From Salinimicrobium sp964572365 (GTDB lineage: Bacteria > Bacteroidota > Bacteroidia > Flavobacteriales > Flavobacteriaceae): a stretch of 9,416 nucleotides of DNA. Under the pieces are notes generated by a model that saw nothing but the letters and a program-made list of their open reading frames with translations, had not been told where the DNA came from and did not search any database. Location of the stretch: the NCBI GenBank assembly GCA_964572365.1, contig CAZNFK010000084.1, positions 1 to 9,416 on the forward strand. The letters run 5' to 3'. The position numbers and the translations under genes were made by a program. Of the stretch, positions 1-6,339 are shown piece after piece; the first letter of the stretch is position 1, and every line of letters begins with the position of its first letter.

Positions 1-268
1 GGTGACCATTCTTCACACGGTAACCTTTTCTTCTTTTCTTTTTGAAGACAATTACCTTGTCTCCTTTTAGGTGCCTGGTGATCTTTGCGTCAACCAAAGC
101 TCCTTCTATAGCTGGGGCGCCAAGAGTAATGTTATCACCGTCACCTGTCAGAAGAACTTTATCGAAAGAAACTTTATCTCCTTCTTCTCCTGCCAAACGG
201 TGTACAAATACCTTCTGGTCTTTTGCAACTTTAAATTGCTGCCCTGCTATCTCTACAATTGCGTACAT
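1..268 (-). CDS. rplU: 50S ribosomal protein L21 (partial, 3' end outside window)
   Basis: This is a structural protein of the large ribosomal subunit that binds 23S rRNA. The frame starts at an ATG at 268-266 and runs off the left edge after 89 codons. It begins MYAIVEIAGQQFKV, the typical L21 N-terminus. The segment VFKKKRRKGYRVKNGH near the edge matches the conserved basic Lys/Arg-rich signature of the family. Standard L21 is about 100-105 residues, so at least a dozen residues are missing. Some flavobacterial L21 proteins carry long C-terminal extensions, which cannot be judged here. In most bacteria rpmA (L27) follows rplU, and it would lie off the left edge. There is no strong Shine-Dalgarno ahead of the start, which is normal for Bacteroidota. 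A good promoter lies upstream. The identification is secure. Confidence 0.97.
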   Translation of the reverse strand, partial: MYAIVEIAGQQFKVAKDQKVFVHRLAGEEGDKVSFDKVLLTGDGDNITLGAPAIEGALVDAKITRHLKGDKVIVFKKKRRKGYRVKNGH

Positions 269-321
269 AGCGTCTTTAATTAAGGGTTTATTTACTTACC
301 TGCATAATTTTCAGGCGGGTG

Positions 322-353
322 CAAATATACTCCTAATTAATTAATTTGCAAAA
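322..353 (-). promoter_or_regulatory. Bacteroidota-type promoter of rplU
   Basis: Read on the minus strand, TTTTG (353-349) is followed after 19 bases by TATATTTG (329-322). This is a full match to the TAnnTTTG -7 element used by the Bacteroidota primary sigma factor, with a -33 TTG at a normal distance. Transcription should begin a few bases downstream, near 315, giving an rplU leader of roughly 45-50 bases. It lies just after the stop of the upstream minus-strand gene, so rplU need not depend on read-through from that gene. The match is seen in the sequence; activity is inferred. Confidence 0.7.
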
Positions 354-362
354 GCTTTATTT

Positions 363-827
363 TTAATAGGTATGTTTTTTTCCTTCCTTGGTATTCCAGC
401 TGGGTTTGTAGCGCTGCATAATGGCAAGGGCCATAACAAAACTGGTAGCGAATCCCATGAGAGCCACAGTAAAGACCAGCATTCCAATATTGACGAACCA
501 GTCGGTCTCCCACATGGTTACCAACTCATTAGAGAAGCCGGGATTTAGTTCACTGGCATAAACCGCAAAGAAAGCTGTGAAGATAATTGTCGCAATAAAA
601 CCTGTTCCTAACAGAACAGTGAAGCCTTTTTGGTAAACGAACTTTGCCTTTTTTTCATCCCTGTATTTTCTGATCGCCCAGTACATACCCAGTCCTGTGA
701 TAACAATATTGAACACACTATAAACAGGATATTCATGCAGACCGAATAACGATAATAATAAGAAATAAGCTATAAGACCTATAGCTATGTAGACTCCATA
801 AACTAAGGGCACAGAATATCGTTTCAT
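363..827 (-). CDS. Four-helix membrane protein, DUF4199-like
   Basis: This 154-residue integral membrane protein has no known function. Hydrophobic segments at about residues 8-28, 34-54, 68-90 and 113-136 predict four transmembrane helices. A short charged loop between helices 2 and 3 (RKYRDEKK) is followed by a YQKGF motif and then a Gly/Thr-rich helix. That pattern (I-x-x-YR, then Y/F-x-KGF, then GTGFIAT) is what I associate with DUF4199 proteins, common in Bacteroidota. The tail is basic. The start is the ATG at 827-825, with no clear Shine-Dalgarno. It is transcribed toward rplU with a 94-base gap and diverges from the M16 peptidase operon across a 172-base gap. The family assignment comes from pattern recognition and should be confirmed by a profile search; the membrane topology is much surer. 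Confidence 0.75.
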   Translation of the reverse strand: MKRYSVPLVYGVYIAIGLIAYFLLLSLFGLHEYPVYSVFNIVITGLGMYWAIRKYRDEKKAKFVYQKGFTVLLGTGFIATIIFTAFFAVYASELNPGFSNELVTMWETDWFVNIGMLVFTVALMGFATSFVMALAIMQRYKPSWNTKEGKKHTY

Positions 828-881
828 AAATAGTTTTTTTGATATTTCTATAAATTTCCAAAAAATAAGACATTCTATGCC

Positions 882-896
882 TTAACAGCATGTTAA
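882..896. repeat. Perfect dyad in divergent intergenic gap
   Basis: The sequence TTAACAGCATGTTAA is an inverted repeat with 6-base arms (TTAACA/TGTTAA) around a 3-base centre. It lies in the 172-base gap between the minus-strand DUF4199-like gene (start 827) and the plus-strand M16 operon (start 1000). Its size and position suit a dimeric regulator binding between two divergent promoters, but no regulator gene is nearby. AT-rich gaps throw up such short dyads by chance. I could not find a convincing -33/-7 pair for either gene in this gap; the nearest is TAGGTTTA at 899-906 on the plus strand, which lacks a -33 TTG at the right distance. Confidence 0.35.
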
Positions 897-999
897 TTTA
901 GGTTTATCCGGAAATTCGCTTTAAGATTTATGCAGATTCCTGTAACGAAAACACATATACCACCACTTATCAACTGTATATAAATCAAAATTTAATCCC

Positions 1000-2325
1000 A
1001 TGACCAATAAGATTAAACTAGCAGCCTCTGCTTTCTTCCTGTGCCTTACAGGAGTCGCACAAGAGGTTGAGTTCACAGAGTACACTCTGGACAATGGCCT
1101 GGATGTGATCCTGCACCAGGATAATTCGGCTCCCGTGGTAACCACTTCCGTTATGTACCATGTAGGTGCCAAAAACGAAGATCCTGAAAGAACAGGTTTC
1201 GCCCACTTTTTTGAACACCTTCTCTTTGAAGGCACCGAGAACATAGGAAAGGGAGATTGGTTTAAAATTGTTTCTTCAAACGGAGGTAGCAACAATGCCA
1301 ATACCACAGATGACCGCACCTATTATTATGAGATCTTTCCTTCGAATCAATTAGAACTTGGACTCTGGATGGAATCTGAAAGAATGATGCATCCCATTAT
1401 CGACCAAAAAGGAGTGGATACCCAAAATGAGGTTGTAAAAGAAGAAAAAAGATTAAGGGTAGATAATGCTCCCTATGGAAATATCCTTGCCGAAGTAAAG
1501 AAAAGGCTTTTCCAGGAACATCCTTACCGTTGGACCACGATTGGTTCTATGGAACATCTTGACGCCGCTACGCTCGAAGAGTTTCGCGATTTCAATGATA
1601 AATATTATGTCCCTAACAATGCGACACTCGTAGTTGCCGGCGATATCGATATTGAGAAGACAAAGAAGATGATCAGCGATTATTTTGGTCCTATTGAAAA
1701 AGGTGCTCCTGTTGAGCAGATCAATATCAAAGAAGCTCCTATCACAGAGCAAATCGAAGGAGCTTACCATGATCCTAACATCCAGATCCCGGCCATTGTA
1801 ATGGCCTACAGAACGCCTTCAATGAAGGAAAGGGATGCATATGTGCTGGATATGATCTCTGCAGTTCTTTCTGACGGAAAATCTTCCAGGCTATACAAGA
1901 AACTCGTGGACGACCAAAAGCAGGCTTTGCAAATTGGTGCCTTCAATATCGCCCAGGAAGATTATGGTCAATATGTTGTTTTCGGACTTCCGTTAGGAGA
2001 AACCGAATTGGATACTCTTGTTTCTGAAGTAGACGAAGAGATCCAAAAATTACAGAACGAGCTCATCACCCAGAGAGAATATGAAAAATTACAGAACCAA
2101 TTCGAGAACAGGTTTGTAAACTCCAATAGCAGTGTGGCAGGAATTGCAAGCTCACTTGCTACCTACCAGATGCTTTATGGAAATACAGACCTTATAAATG
2201 AGGAGATCGAGATCTACAGGTCCATAACCCGCGAAGACATTAAGCGCGTGGCTAACAAATACCTGAATCCAAACCAGCGTCTGGTCTTGGAATATCTTCC
2301 GAAGAAAGATTCTGAACAAAATTAA
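1000..2325 (+). CDS. M16 family zinc metallopeptidase, catalytic subunit (exported)
   Basis: This 441-residue protein is an M16B-type (insulinase/pitrilysin family) peptidase, expected to degrade oligopeptides in the periplasm. Residues 1-20 form a signal peptide (NKIK, a hydrophobic core, then GVA before QE). The inverted zinc motif HFFEH is at residues 69-73, giving ligands H69 and H73 and catalytic E72. The downstream acidic stretch NEVVKEE supplies the third ligand, probably E149, 76 residues after H73 as the family expects. The C-terminal M16 half spans about residues 205-425. In that half the substrate-binding R/Y pair of the family is replaced: after SSRLYKKL the expected Arg is V303 and the expected Tyr is L310. 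Length fits a two-domain M16B subunit. The next gene follows after 2 bases and encodes a partner that has the R/Y pair but no zinc site, so the two probably form one heterodimeric enzyme. Subunit pairing is inferred; the family is certain. Confidence 0.95.
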   Translation: MTNKIKLAASAFFLCLTGVAQEVEFTEYTLDNGLDVILHQDNSAPVVTTSVMYHVGAKNEDPERTGFAHFFEHLLFEGTENIGKGDWFKIVSSNGGSNNANTTDDRTYYYEIFPSNQLELGLWMESERMMHPIIDQKGVDTQNEVVKEEKRLRVDNAPYGNILAEVKKRLFQEHPYRWTTIGSMEHLDAATLEEFRDFNDKYYVPNNATLVVAGDIDIEKTKKMISDYFGPIEKGAPVEQINIKEAPITEQIEGAYHDPNIQIPAIVMAYRTPSMKERDAYVLDMISAVLSDGKSSRLYKKLVDDQKQALQIGAFNIAQEDYGQYVVFGLPLGETELDTLVSEVDEEIQKLQNELITQREYEKLQNQFENRFVNSNSSVAGIASSLATYQMLYGNTDLINEEIEIYRSITREDIKRVANKYLNPNQRLVLEYLPKKDSEQN

Positions 2326-2327
2326 AT

Positions 2328-4400
2328 ATGAGAATAATGAAAAATAAAATAGTAGCCTTAGCTGTCTTTTTTCTCTGCTCAATGGGAATCCAGGCACAAA
2401 TTGACCGCAGCACCCAACCCGAACCGGGTCCCGCCCCAAAGATCAACCTCGACAAACCCGATTCGTTTACTTTACCAAACGGTTTAAAAGTAATGGTAGT
2501 GGAAAACCACAAACTGCCACGGGTATCTATCGTGCTAACCATGGATAACCCACCGCACGCAGAGGGTGAAAAAGCAGGGGTTTCTCAATTAATGGGAGCC
2601 ATGCTGGGGGAAGGAACAAAAGACATTCCTAAAGATAAATTCAATGAAGAGATCGATTACCTGGGAGCAAGAGTGAATTTCAGTTCTTCGGGAGCTTCAG
2701 CAAACACGCTGTCCAAATATTTCCCTCGCGTGATGGAATTAATGGCAAAAGGAGCTTTGAATCCAAACTTCACCCAGGAAGAATTTGAAAAGCAAAAAGA
2801 GCGGACCCTTGAAGGTATTAAAGCTTCAGAAAAAGATGTTGCTCAAAATGCCCGCAGGATTAGTCAGGCGTTGAGCTACGGCAAAGAGCATCCTTACGGC
2901 GAATTCATCACCACAGAGAGTGTTGAAAAACTGAACCTGGAGGATGTAAAGAATTATTATCAGTCGTTTTATGTTCCCCAGAATGCATATTTAGTAGTTG
3001 TGGGAGATGTTGAGACCAAAGAAGTAAAGAAGCTTGCAAAAAAGCATTTTAAGGACTGGAAAAAGAAAGAACTTCTGCAAGACAACCTGCCAGCAGTCAA
3101 CAATGTAGCTGCGACGCAGGTAAATTTCGTGGACTTCCCAAATGCCGTACAAAGTGAGGTACAGGTGACCAATACCATTCAGCTAAAAAAAGGAGATCCC
3201 GATTATTTTGCGGTGCTGCTTGCAAACAAGATCCTTGGTGGTGGCGGCGAAGCCCGTTTGTTCCTTAACCTTCGTGAGGATAAAGGGTATACTTATGGTG
3301 CCTACTCAAGTACAGGTGATGACAAATATGTGGCCCGTTTCGTGGCCAGCGCGAGCGTTCGAAATGCAGTTACAGATTCGGCTGTTGTCGCTTTCCTTGA
3401 TGAGCTACACAGAATAAGAAATGAAAAGGTTTCTGCCGAAGAACTGGCGAACGCAAAAGCAAAATATACAGGTGACTTTGTACTTGCTCTTGAGCGTCCT
3501 TCCACAATTGCGCAATATGCATTGAACATTGAAAAAGATAACCTTCCGGAAGATTTTTACCAGACATACCTGAAGAAGATAAACGCGGTTACTGCGGAAG
3601 ATATTCAGAAAGCCGCGAAGAAATACTACCTGGCAGATAATGCCCGTATCGTGGTAGTTGGAAAAGGAAGTGAAGTGGCCGAAAACCTTGAAAATTTAAC
3701 TTATAACGGAGAAGAAATTCCGGTTAAGTATTTTGACAAAAATGCAGAACCTATCGAGAAGCCGAATTACAATAAAAAAGTAGCGGCAGACATGACTGCA
3801 GAAAAGGTCTTTGACAAGTATATCGCTGCCATTGGTGGAGAAGATGCCGTAGAAGACATAAATTCTGTTTATATGATCGCCAAGGCCGAAATGCAGGGAC
3901 AAAAGCTGGATCTCGAGACCAAAGTTACTGCAAAAGGCAAATCTATGAACCAGGTATCCATGGCAGGAAATGTGATGCAAAAGCAGATCTTTAACGGAGC
4001 TGAAGGTTTTGTAGTAGCTAGAGGCCAGAAAATACCGTTTACAGAAGATCAAAAAGTTGCTGCTAAGGAGGAAGCACATCCTTTTCCTGAATTGCTTGCC
4101 GAAAATGCAACTTTAGCAGGAATAGAAACAGTGAATAACCAGGATGCCTACGCGGTGAAAATGAATGAGAGCACAACAAACTATTACAGCACCGAAACGG
4201 GGCTTAAAGTGCAGTCTGTGAAATCCGTTCAGCAAGGGCCACAAACCATGACCATTCCTATTACCTACAGCAATTACACAGAAGTGGAAGGTGTGAAATT
4301 CCCATTCGGGATCTCCCAGACAATGGGTCCTATGACCTTAGAATTCGAAGTTTCTGAGATCAAGATCAACGAAGAAGTGACTGATGCTGATTTTGAGTAA
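2328..4400 (+). CDS. M16 family non-catalytic subunit fused to LolA-like domain
   Basis: This 690-residue exported protein has a signal peptide at about 1-24 (MKNKIVAL, hydrophobic core, then IQAQ) and a Pro-rich linker at about 28-45. An M16 N-terminal half spans about 46-230 and an M16 C-terminal half about 260-465. The position of HxxEH is occupied by QLMGA (residues 87-91), so zinc cannot bind. The Gly-rich loop GGGG (304-307) and the R/Y pair (R316, Y323 in LREDKGYTYG) are intact. Residues about 488-690 form an extra domain. It begins AEKVFDKYIAAIGGEDAVED and is rich in alternating beta-strand patterns, resembling the Bacteroidota 'outer membrane lipoprotein-sorting' (LolA-fold) proteins. 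The likely role is to complete the active site of the upstream zinc subunit, as in known heterodimeric M16B enzymes. The extra domain may bind lipid or an envelope partner (inference). The start could instead be the ATG at 2337, which gives a more usual signal-peptide N-terminus. Translational coupling to the upstream gene is likely. Confidence 0.92.
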   Translation: MRIMKNKIVALAVFFLCSMGIQAQIDRSTQPEPGPAPKINLDKPDSFTLPNGLKVMVVENHKLPRVSIVLTMDNPPHAEGEKAGVSQLMGAMLGEGTKDIPKDKFNEEIDYLGARVNFSSSGASANTLSKYFPRVMELMAKGALNPNFTQEEFEKQKERTLEGIKASEKDVAQNARRISQALSYGKEHPYGEFITTESVEKLNLEDVKNYYQSFYVPQNAYLVVVGDVETKEVKKLAKKHFKDWKKKELLQDNLPAVNNVAATQVNFVDFPNAVQSEVQVTNTIQLKKGDPDYFAVLLANKILGGGGEARLFLNLREDKGYTYGAYSSTGDDKYVARFVASASVRNAVTDSAVVAFLDELHRIRNEKVSAEELANAKAKYTGDFVLALERPSTIAQYALNIEKDNLPEDFYQTYLKKINAVTAEDIQKAAKKYYLADNARIVVVGKGSEVAENLENLTYNGEEIPVKYFDKNAEPIEKPNYNKKVAADMTAEKVFDKYIAAIGGEDAVEDINSVYMIAKAEMQGQKLDLETKVTAKGKSMNQVSMAGNVMQKQIFNGAEGFVVARGQKIPFTEDQKVAAKEEAHPFPELLAENATLAGIETVNNQDAYAVKMNESTTNYYSTETGLKVQSVKSVQQGPQTMTIPITYSNYTEVEGVKFPFGISQTMGPMTLEFEVSEIKINEEVTDADFE

Positions 4401-4422
4401 TTAAAAGTTATACGATTACCAG

Positions 4423-4454
4423 AAAGCCGGTTCCATTGGGACCGGCTTTTTTTT
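4423..4454 (+). terminator. Intrinsic terminator of the M16 operon
   Basis: The arms AAAGCCGGT (4423-4431) and ACCGGCTTT (4441-4449) pair perfectly. Pairing continues through a G-U and two C-G pairs to a 3-base ATT loop, giving a 12-base-pair GC-rich stem. A run of eight T (4447-4454) follows directly. It starts 22 bases after the stop codon of the second M16 gene. On the minus strand only a short T run follows the stem, so it acts mainly in the plus direction. Confidence 0.92.
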
Positions 4455-4473
4455 GCTATAGTATAATTCAGTT

Positions 4474-4499
4474 AAAAAGTAAACAGACTAGTGTTTACT
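4474..4499 (-). terminator. Candidate weak terminator for the small minus-strand gene
   Basis: An 8-base perfect inverted repeat, AGTAAACA (4478-4485) and TGTTTACT (4492-4499), encloses a 6-base loop. On the minus strand the stem runs into a short T tract (down to 4474). The stem is AT-rich, so termination may be inefficient. It lies 112 bases past the stop of the 47-codon gene and faces the strong plus-strand terminator at 4423-4454, as expected between convergent transcripts. Function as a terminator is inferred. Confidence 0.4.
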
Positions 4500-4611
4500 C
4501 TCTAAGAAGTATGATCTTAATAAGTCACAAAAGAATTGCCAGCTTTAAGATTACTTTTTGTCAAAGCTTTCCCAAAGTATTAACCGGTAAATAAGTGAAG
4601 TGGGAGTAAAT

Positions 4612-4755
4612 TTATTGCACCTCAGCAGTAGATTCTTCTACAGTGATCTGAGGTTGCGTCTGAAGTTCAGCGAGTTCAGCTACTGCAAATTGCCATGCTA
4701 ACAGAGTGAAAAGAGCTACAAATACGGCCAATCCAAAAAACATTCTCTTTATCAT
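4612..4755 (-). CDS. Small single-pass membrane protein, 47 residues
   Basis: This is an unrecognised short reading frame of 47 codons plus TAA, starting at ATG 4755-4753. It begins MIKRMFFGLAVFVALFTLL, a short basic N-terminus followed by one hydrophobic helix at about residues 5-27. A polar, acidic tail follows (ELAELQTQPQITVEE, ending STAEVQ). The shape fits either a small inner-membrane peptide with the tail outside, or a short exported peptide if a signal peptidase cuts near AVA (residues 24-26). Support for a real gene: a positive-then-hydrophobic start, a plausible promoter at 4788-4819, a possible terminator downstream, and no competing gene on either strand. A second in-frame ATG lies at residue 5. 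Shine-Dalgarno is weak, as elsewhere in the window. It lies downstream of the EamA transporter gene on the same strand (68-base gap). Function unknown; conservation in relatives would decide whether it is real. Confidence 0.6.
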   Translation of the reverse strand: MIKRMFFGLAVFVALFTLLAWQFAVAELAELQTQPQITVEESTAEVQ

Positions 4756-4787
4756 ATCGCTTAGATTTAAGGTTGAACTTGTGAGTG

Positions 4788-4819
4788 TAAAGTTAATGAT
4801 TAGTTAAAAAAAACCAAAA
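4788..4819 (-). promoter_or_regulatory. Candidate promoter of the 47-codon gene
   Basis: Read on the minus strand, TTTTG (4819-4815) is followed after exactly 19 bases by TAACTTTA (4795-4788). This matches the Bacteroidota TAnnTTTG element at all but the last base, with the same spacing as the rplU promoter in this window. It sits in the gap between the EamA gene stop and the small-gene start, about 33 bases upstream of that start. The sequence is seen; activity is inferred. Confidence 0.5.
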
Positions 4820-4823
4820 GATT

Positions 4824-5708
4824 TTACACTTTTTTCTTCCTGCTGTTTACGATCCACACCCCCACAAGTATCACAACCCCAGATAATAATTGGAATAAAG
4901 TAAAGTTTTCGCCATCCAAAACCCCCCATCCCAAAGCCACAATCGGCACCAAATAAGTGACCGACGTTGAGAACACAGGATCTGAGATCTGGATGAGTTT
5001 ATTGAACATGATAAGGGCTGCTCCGGTACCAATTACCCCCAGGATTGCGATGTACAATAAAGACATGGGAACTTCGGGCGCAGAGAATACTTCCGAAGAA
5101 AAAAATCCGGTAGTAGCCAATACGATCAGGGCAGGGGCAAGGATCACCATGAAGTTGCCGGTAGTGATCGCCAGAGCGGGAATTGTCTGAAGGTGTCTTT
5201 TGATCACATTTGCGTTCATTCCGTAGAACAGCGAAGCCAGGATCACGAGAAGAGAATACCAGTAATTTTGATCGGGATTCACAGCCGCCCCGCTAAGAAT
5301 TAACGCTGTGGTGCCGGCCAGCCCCACAAGCACCCCTACGAACTTTCTTTTAATGTATGGCGCTTCAAAAATAAAGATACCCAGCAACATGGAAAGTAGC
5401 GGAGTTGTGGAGTTCAGAATAGAAACAATGGCGCTGTCGATCTCAGTTTCGGCAAATGAAAAAAGATACGCGGGGAAAAAAGTTCCGAAGAAACCTGAAA
5501 AAGCGATCCACTTCCACTGCCCTCTTTTAATATGCCTTAGGCTTCTTAATCCAATAAGAAGGAGGAAAAGCGCGGCAAAAACCGATCGCAGGGAGCCCAC
5601 CTGCAGAGCAGTTAGCCCCACCAGTCCTTTTTTTATCAATATGAACGAGCTGCCCCAAATTAAGGCCAGCAGGCCGAGGTATATCCATTTCAGGTTTTTG
5701 ATTGGCAT
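4824..5708 (-). CDS. EamA/DMT-family transporter
   Basis: This 294-residue inner-membrane protein belongs to the drug/metabolite transporter superfamily, whose members export amino acids, nucleotide-type metabolites or drugs. It holds two tandem EamA repeats of five helices each. The first covers about residues 8-140 and opens with the signature LLALIWGSSFILIKKG. The second covers about 148-288 and includes FYGMNANVIKRH and the conserved ILGVIGTGAALIMFNKLI segment. Ten helices are predicted, and the protein ends in a basic cytoplasmic tail (NSRKKKV), as usual for the family. Length is typical and no defect is seen. The start ATG at 5708-5706 lies 61 bases after the gldD stop on the same strand, so it may be read as the distal gene of the gldE-gldD transcript or from its own weak promoter at 5726-5756. 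The substrate cannot be told from sequence; no pathway link to gldD is implied. Confidence 0.93.
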   Translation of the reverse strand: MPIKNLKWIYLGLLALIWGSSFILIKKGLVGLTALQVGSLRSVFAALFLLLIGLRSLRHIKRGQWKWIAFSGFFGTFFPAYLFSFAETEIDSAIVSILNSTTPLLSMLLGIFIFEAPYIKRKFVGVLVGLAGTTALILSGAAVNPDQNYWYSLLVILASLFYGMNANVIKRHLQTIPALAITTGNFMVILAPALIVLATTGFFSSEVFSAPEVPMSLLYIAILGVIGTGAALIMFNKLIQISDPVFSTSVTYLVPIVALGWGVLDGENFTLFQLLSGVVILVGVWIVNSRKKKV

Positions 5709-5725
5709 ACAAGAAAATTAAGCGG

Positions 5726-5756
5726 CAAAAGTCGGGAATATTTAAAAAGGTCAAAA
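5726..5756 (-). promoter_or_regulatory. Possible weak promoter ahead of the EamA gene
   Basis: Minus-strand TTTTG (5756-5752) is followed after 18 bases by GACTTTTG (5733-5726), which differs from TAnnTTTG only at the first base. It lies in the 61-base gap between gldD and the transporter gene, so the latter could be transcribed separately. One mismatch falls in an important base and AT-rich gaps contain such matches by chance. Confidence 0.3.
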
Positions 5757-5769
5757 CAAAGACCGGCAT

Positions 5770-6339
5770 TTATTCCTTTTTTGACCACTTAACAGTTTCC
5801 ATGAGATGCCGAATATCCTTTTTAAGGTAAGCAGCCGCAGGAATAATGGAATCGAAATTGGGTTTGGCGTTGAAGTAAACCGAGCCGGTTAAAAAATGGT
5901 TCACACTGTCGGTAAGGTAAAATTGTGCCTGTGAAGCAGCATCACCGGAAACTTCATAGAACATCCCATAAGTTTTATTAAATGGGTTGGTATAAATGTC
6001 GCCCTCAATGGCATCGGCTTTTATAGTATGTTGTAACGGCAATTTCTGCGCATCCCGAAGCAGAGAGTCCAGGTTATTGCGCACCGGCTGATACGTAAGA
6101 AAAATGGTGCCGTTTAGAAGCTCATAATTCAGGTTTACCCAGCAATTCTTTGCTCCGCGCGGTTTTTCGGCCACTGCCAGTTCATTTACCTCAAAACTAT
6201 AGGGACAGTCATTATTGAAATTCTCATATTTGGCTTCGGGGTAGCTAAGAGAAAGATAGGCTTTGGGTTTTGGCTGTTGCTCATCTGCACAGGAAATACA
6301 AACCAAGATCAACATCCCTAAAAAGATCACTTTTTTCAT
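5770..6339 (-). CDS. gldD: Gliding motility lipoprotein GldD
   Basis: GldD is a Bacteroidota-specific lipoprotein needed for gliding motility in Flavobacterium johnsoniae, where gldD mutants are non-motile. The 189-residue sequence has a lipoprotein signal peptide (MKKVIFLGMLILVCISC) with the acylated Cys at residue 17; the -3 position is Cys rather than the usual Leu, a mild deviation. Family hallmarks follow: PKPKAYLSLSYPEAKY (23-38), DCPYSFEVNE (44-53), KNCWVNLNYE (64-73), LLRDAQKLPLQHTIKADAI (93-111), YGMFYEVSGDAASQAQFYLTD (124-144; from GMFYEV onward strongly conserved) and YFNAKPNFDSIIPAAAYLK (155-173). Length is normal. The start ATG at 6339-6337 overlaps the gldE stop by 4 bases (ATGA), showing translational coupling. 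The order gldE then gldD is conserved in gliding and many non-gliding Flavobacteriia, so presence alone does not prove motility. The biochemical role is unknown. Confidence 0.96.
   Translation of the reverse strand: MKKVIFLGMLILVCISCADEQQPKPKAYLSLSYPEAKYENFNNDCPYSFEVNELAVAEKPRGAKNCWVNLNYELLNGTIFLTYQPVRNNLDSLLRDAQKLPLQHTIKADAIEGDIYTNPFNKTYGMFYEVSGDAASQAQFYLTDSVNHFLTGSVYFNAKPNFDSIIPAAAYLKKDIRHLMETVKWSKKE

Noticed and set aside
42..344. 100-codon plus-strand reading frame opposite rplU
   Set aside because: It is antisense to an unmistakable L21 gene and reads through that gene's promoter; the translated sequence has no recognisable features.
2328..2336. Possibility that the second M16 protein is a broken copy of the first because it lacks HxxEH
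   Set aside because: The frame is intact over 690 codons, the R/Y pair and glycine loop are preserved, and non-catalytic partner subunits are an established feature of the M16 family.
4511..4594. 27-residue plus-strand frame (MILISHKRIASF...) in the convergent gap, with AAGAAG just upstream
   Set aside because: Very short, no membrane or domain pattern, no promoter, and it lies beyond the strong M16 operon terminator. Chance is the better explanation.
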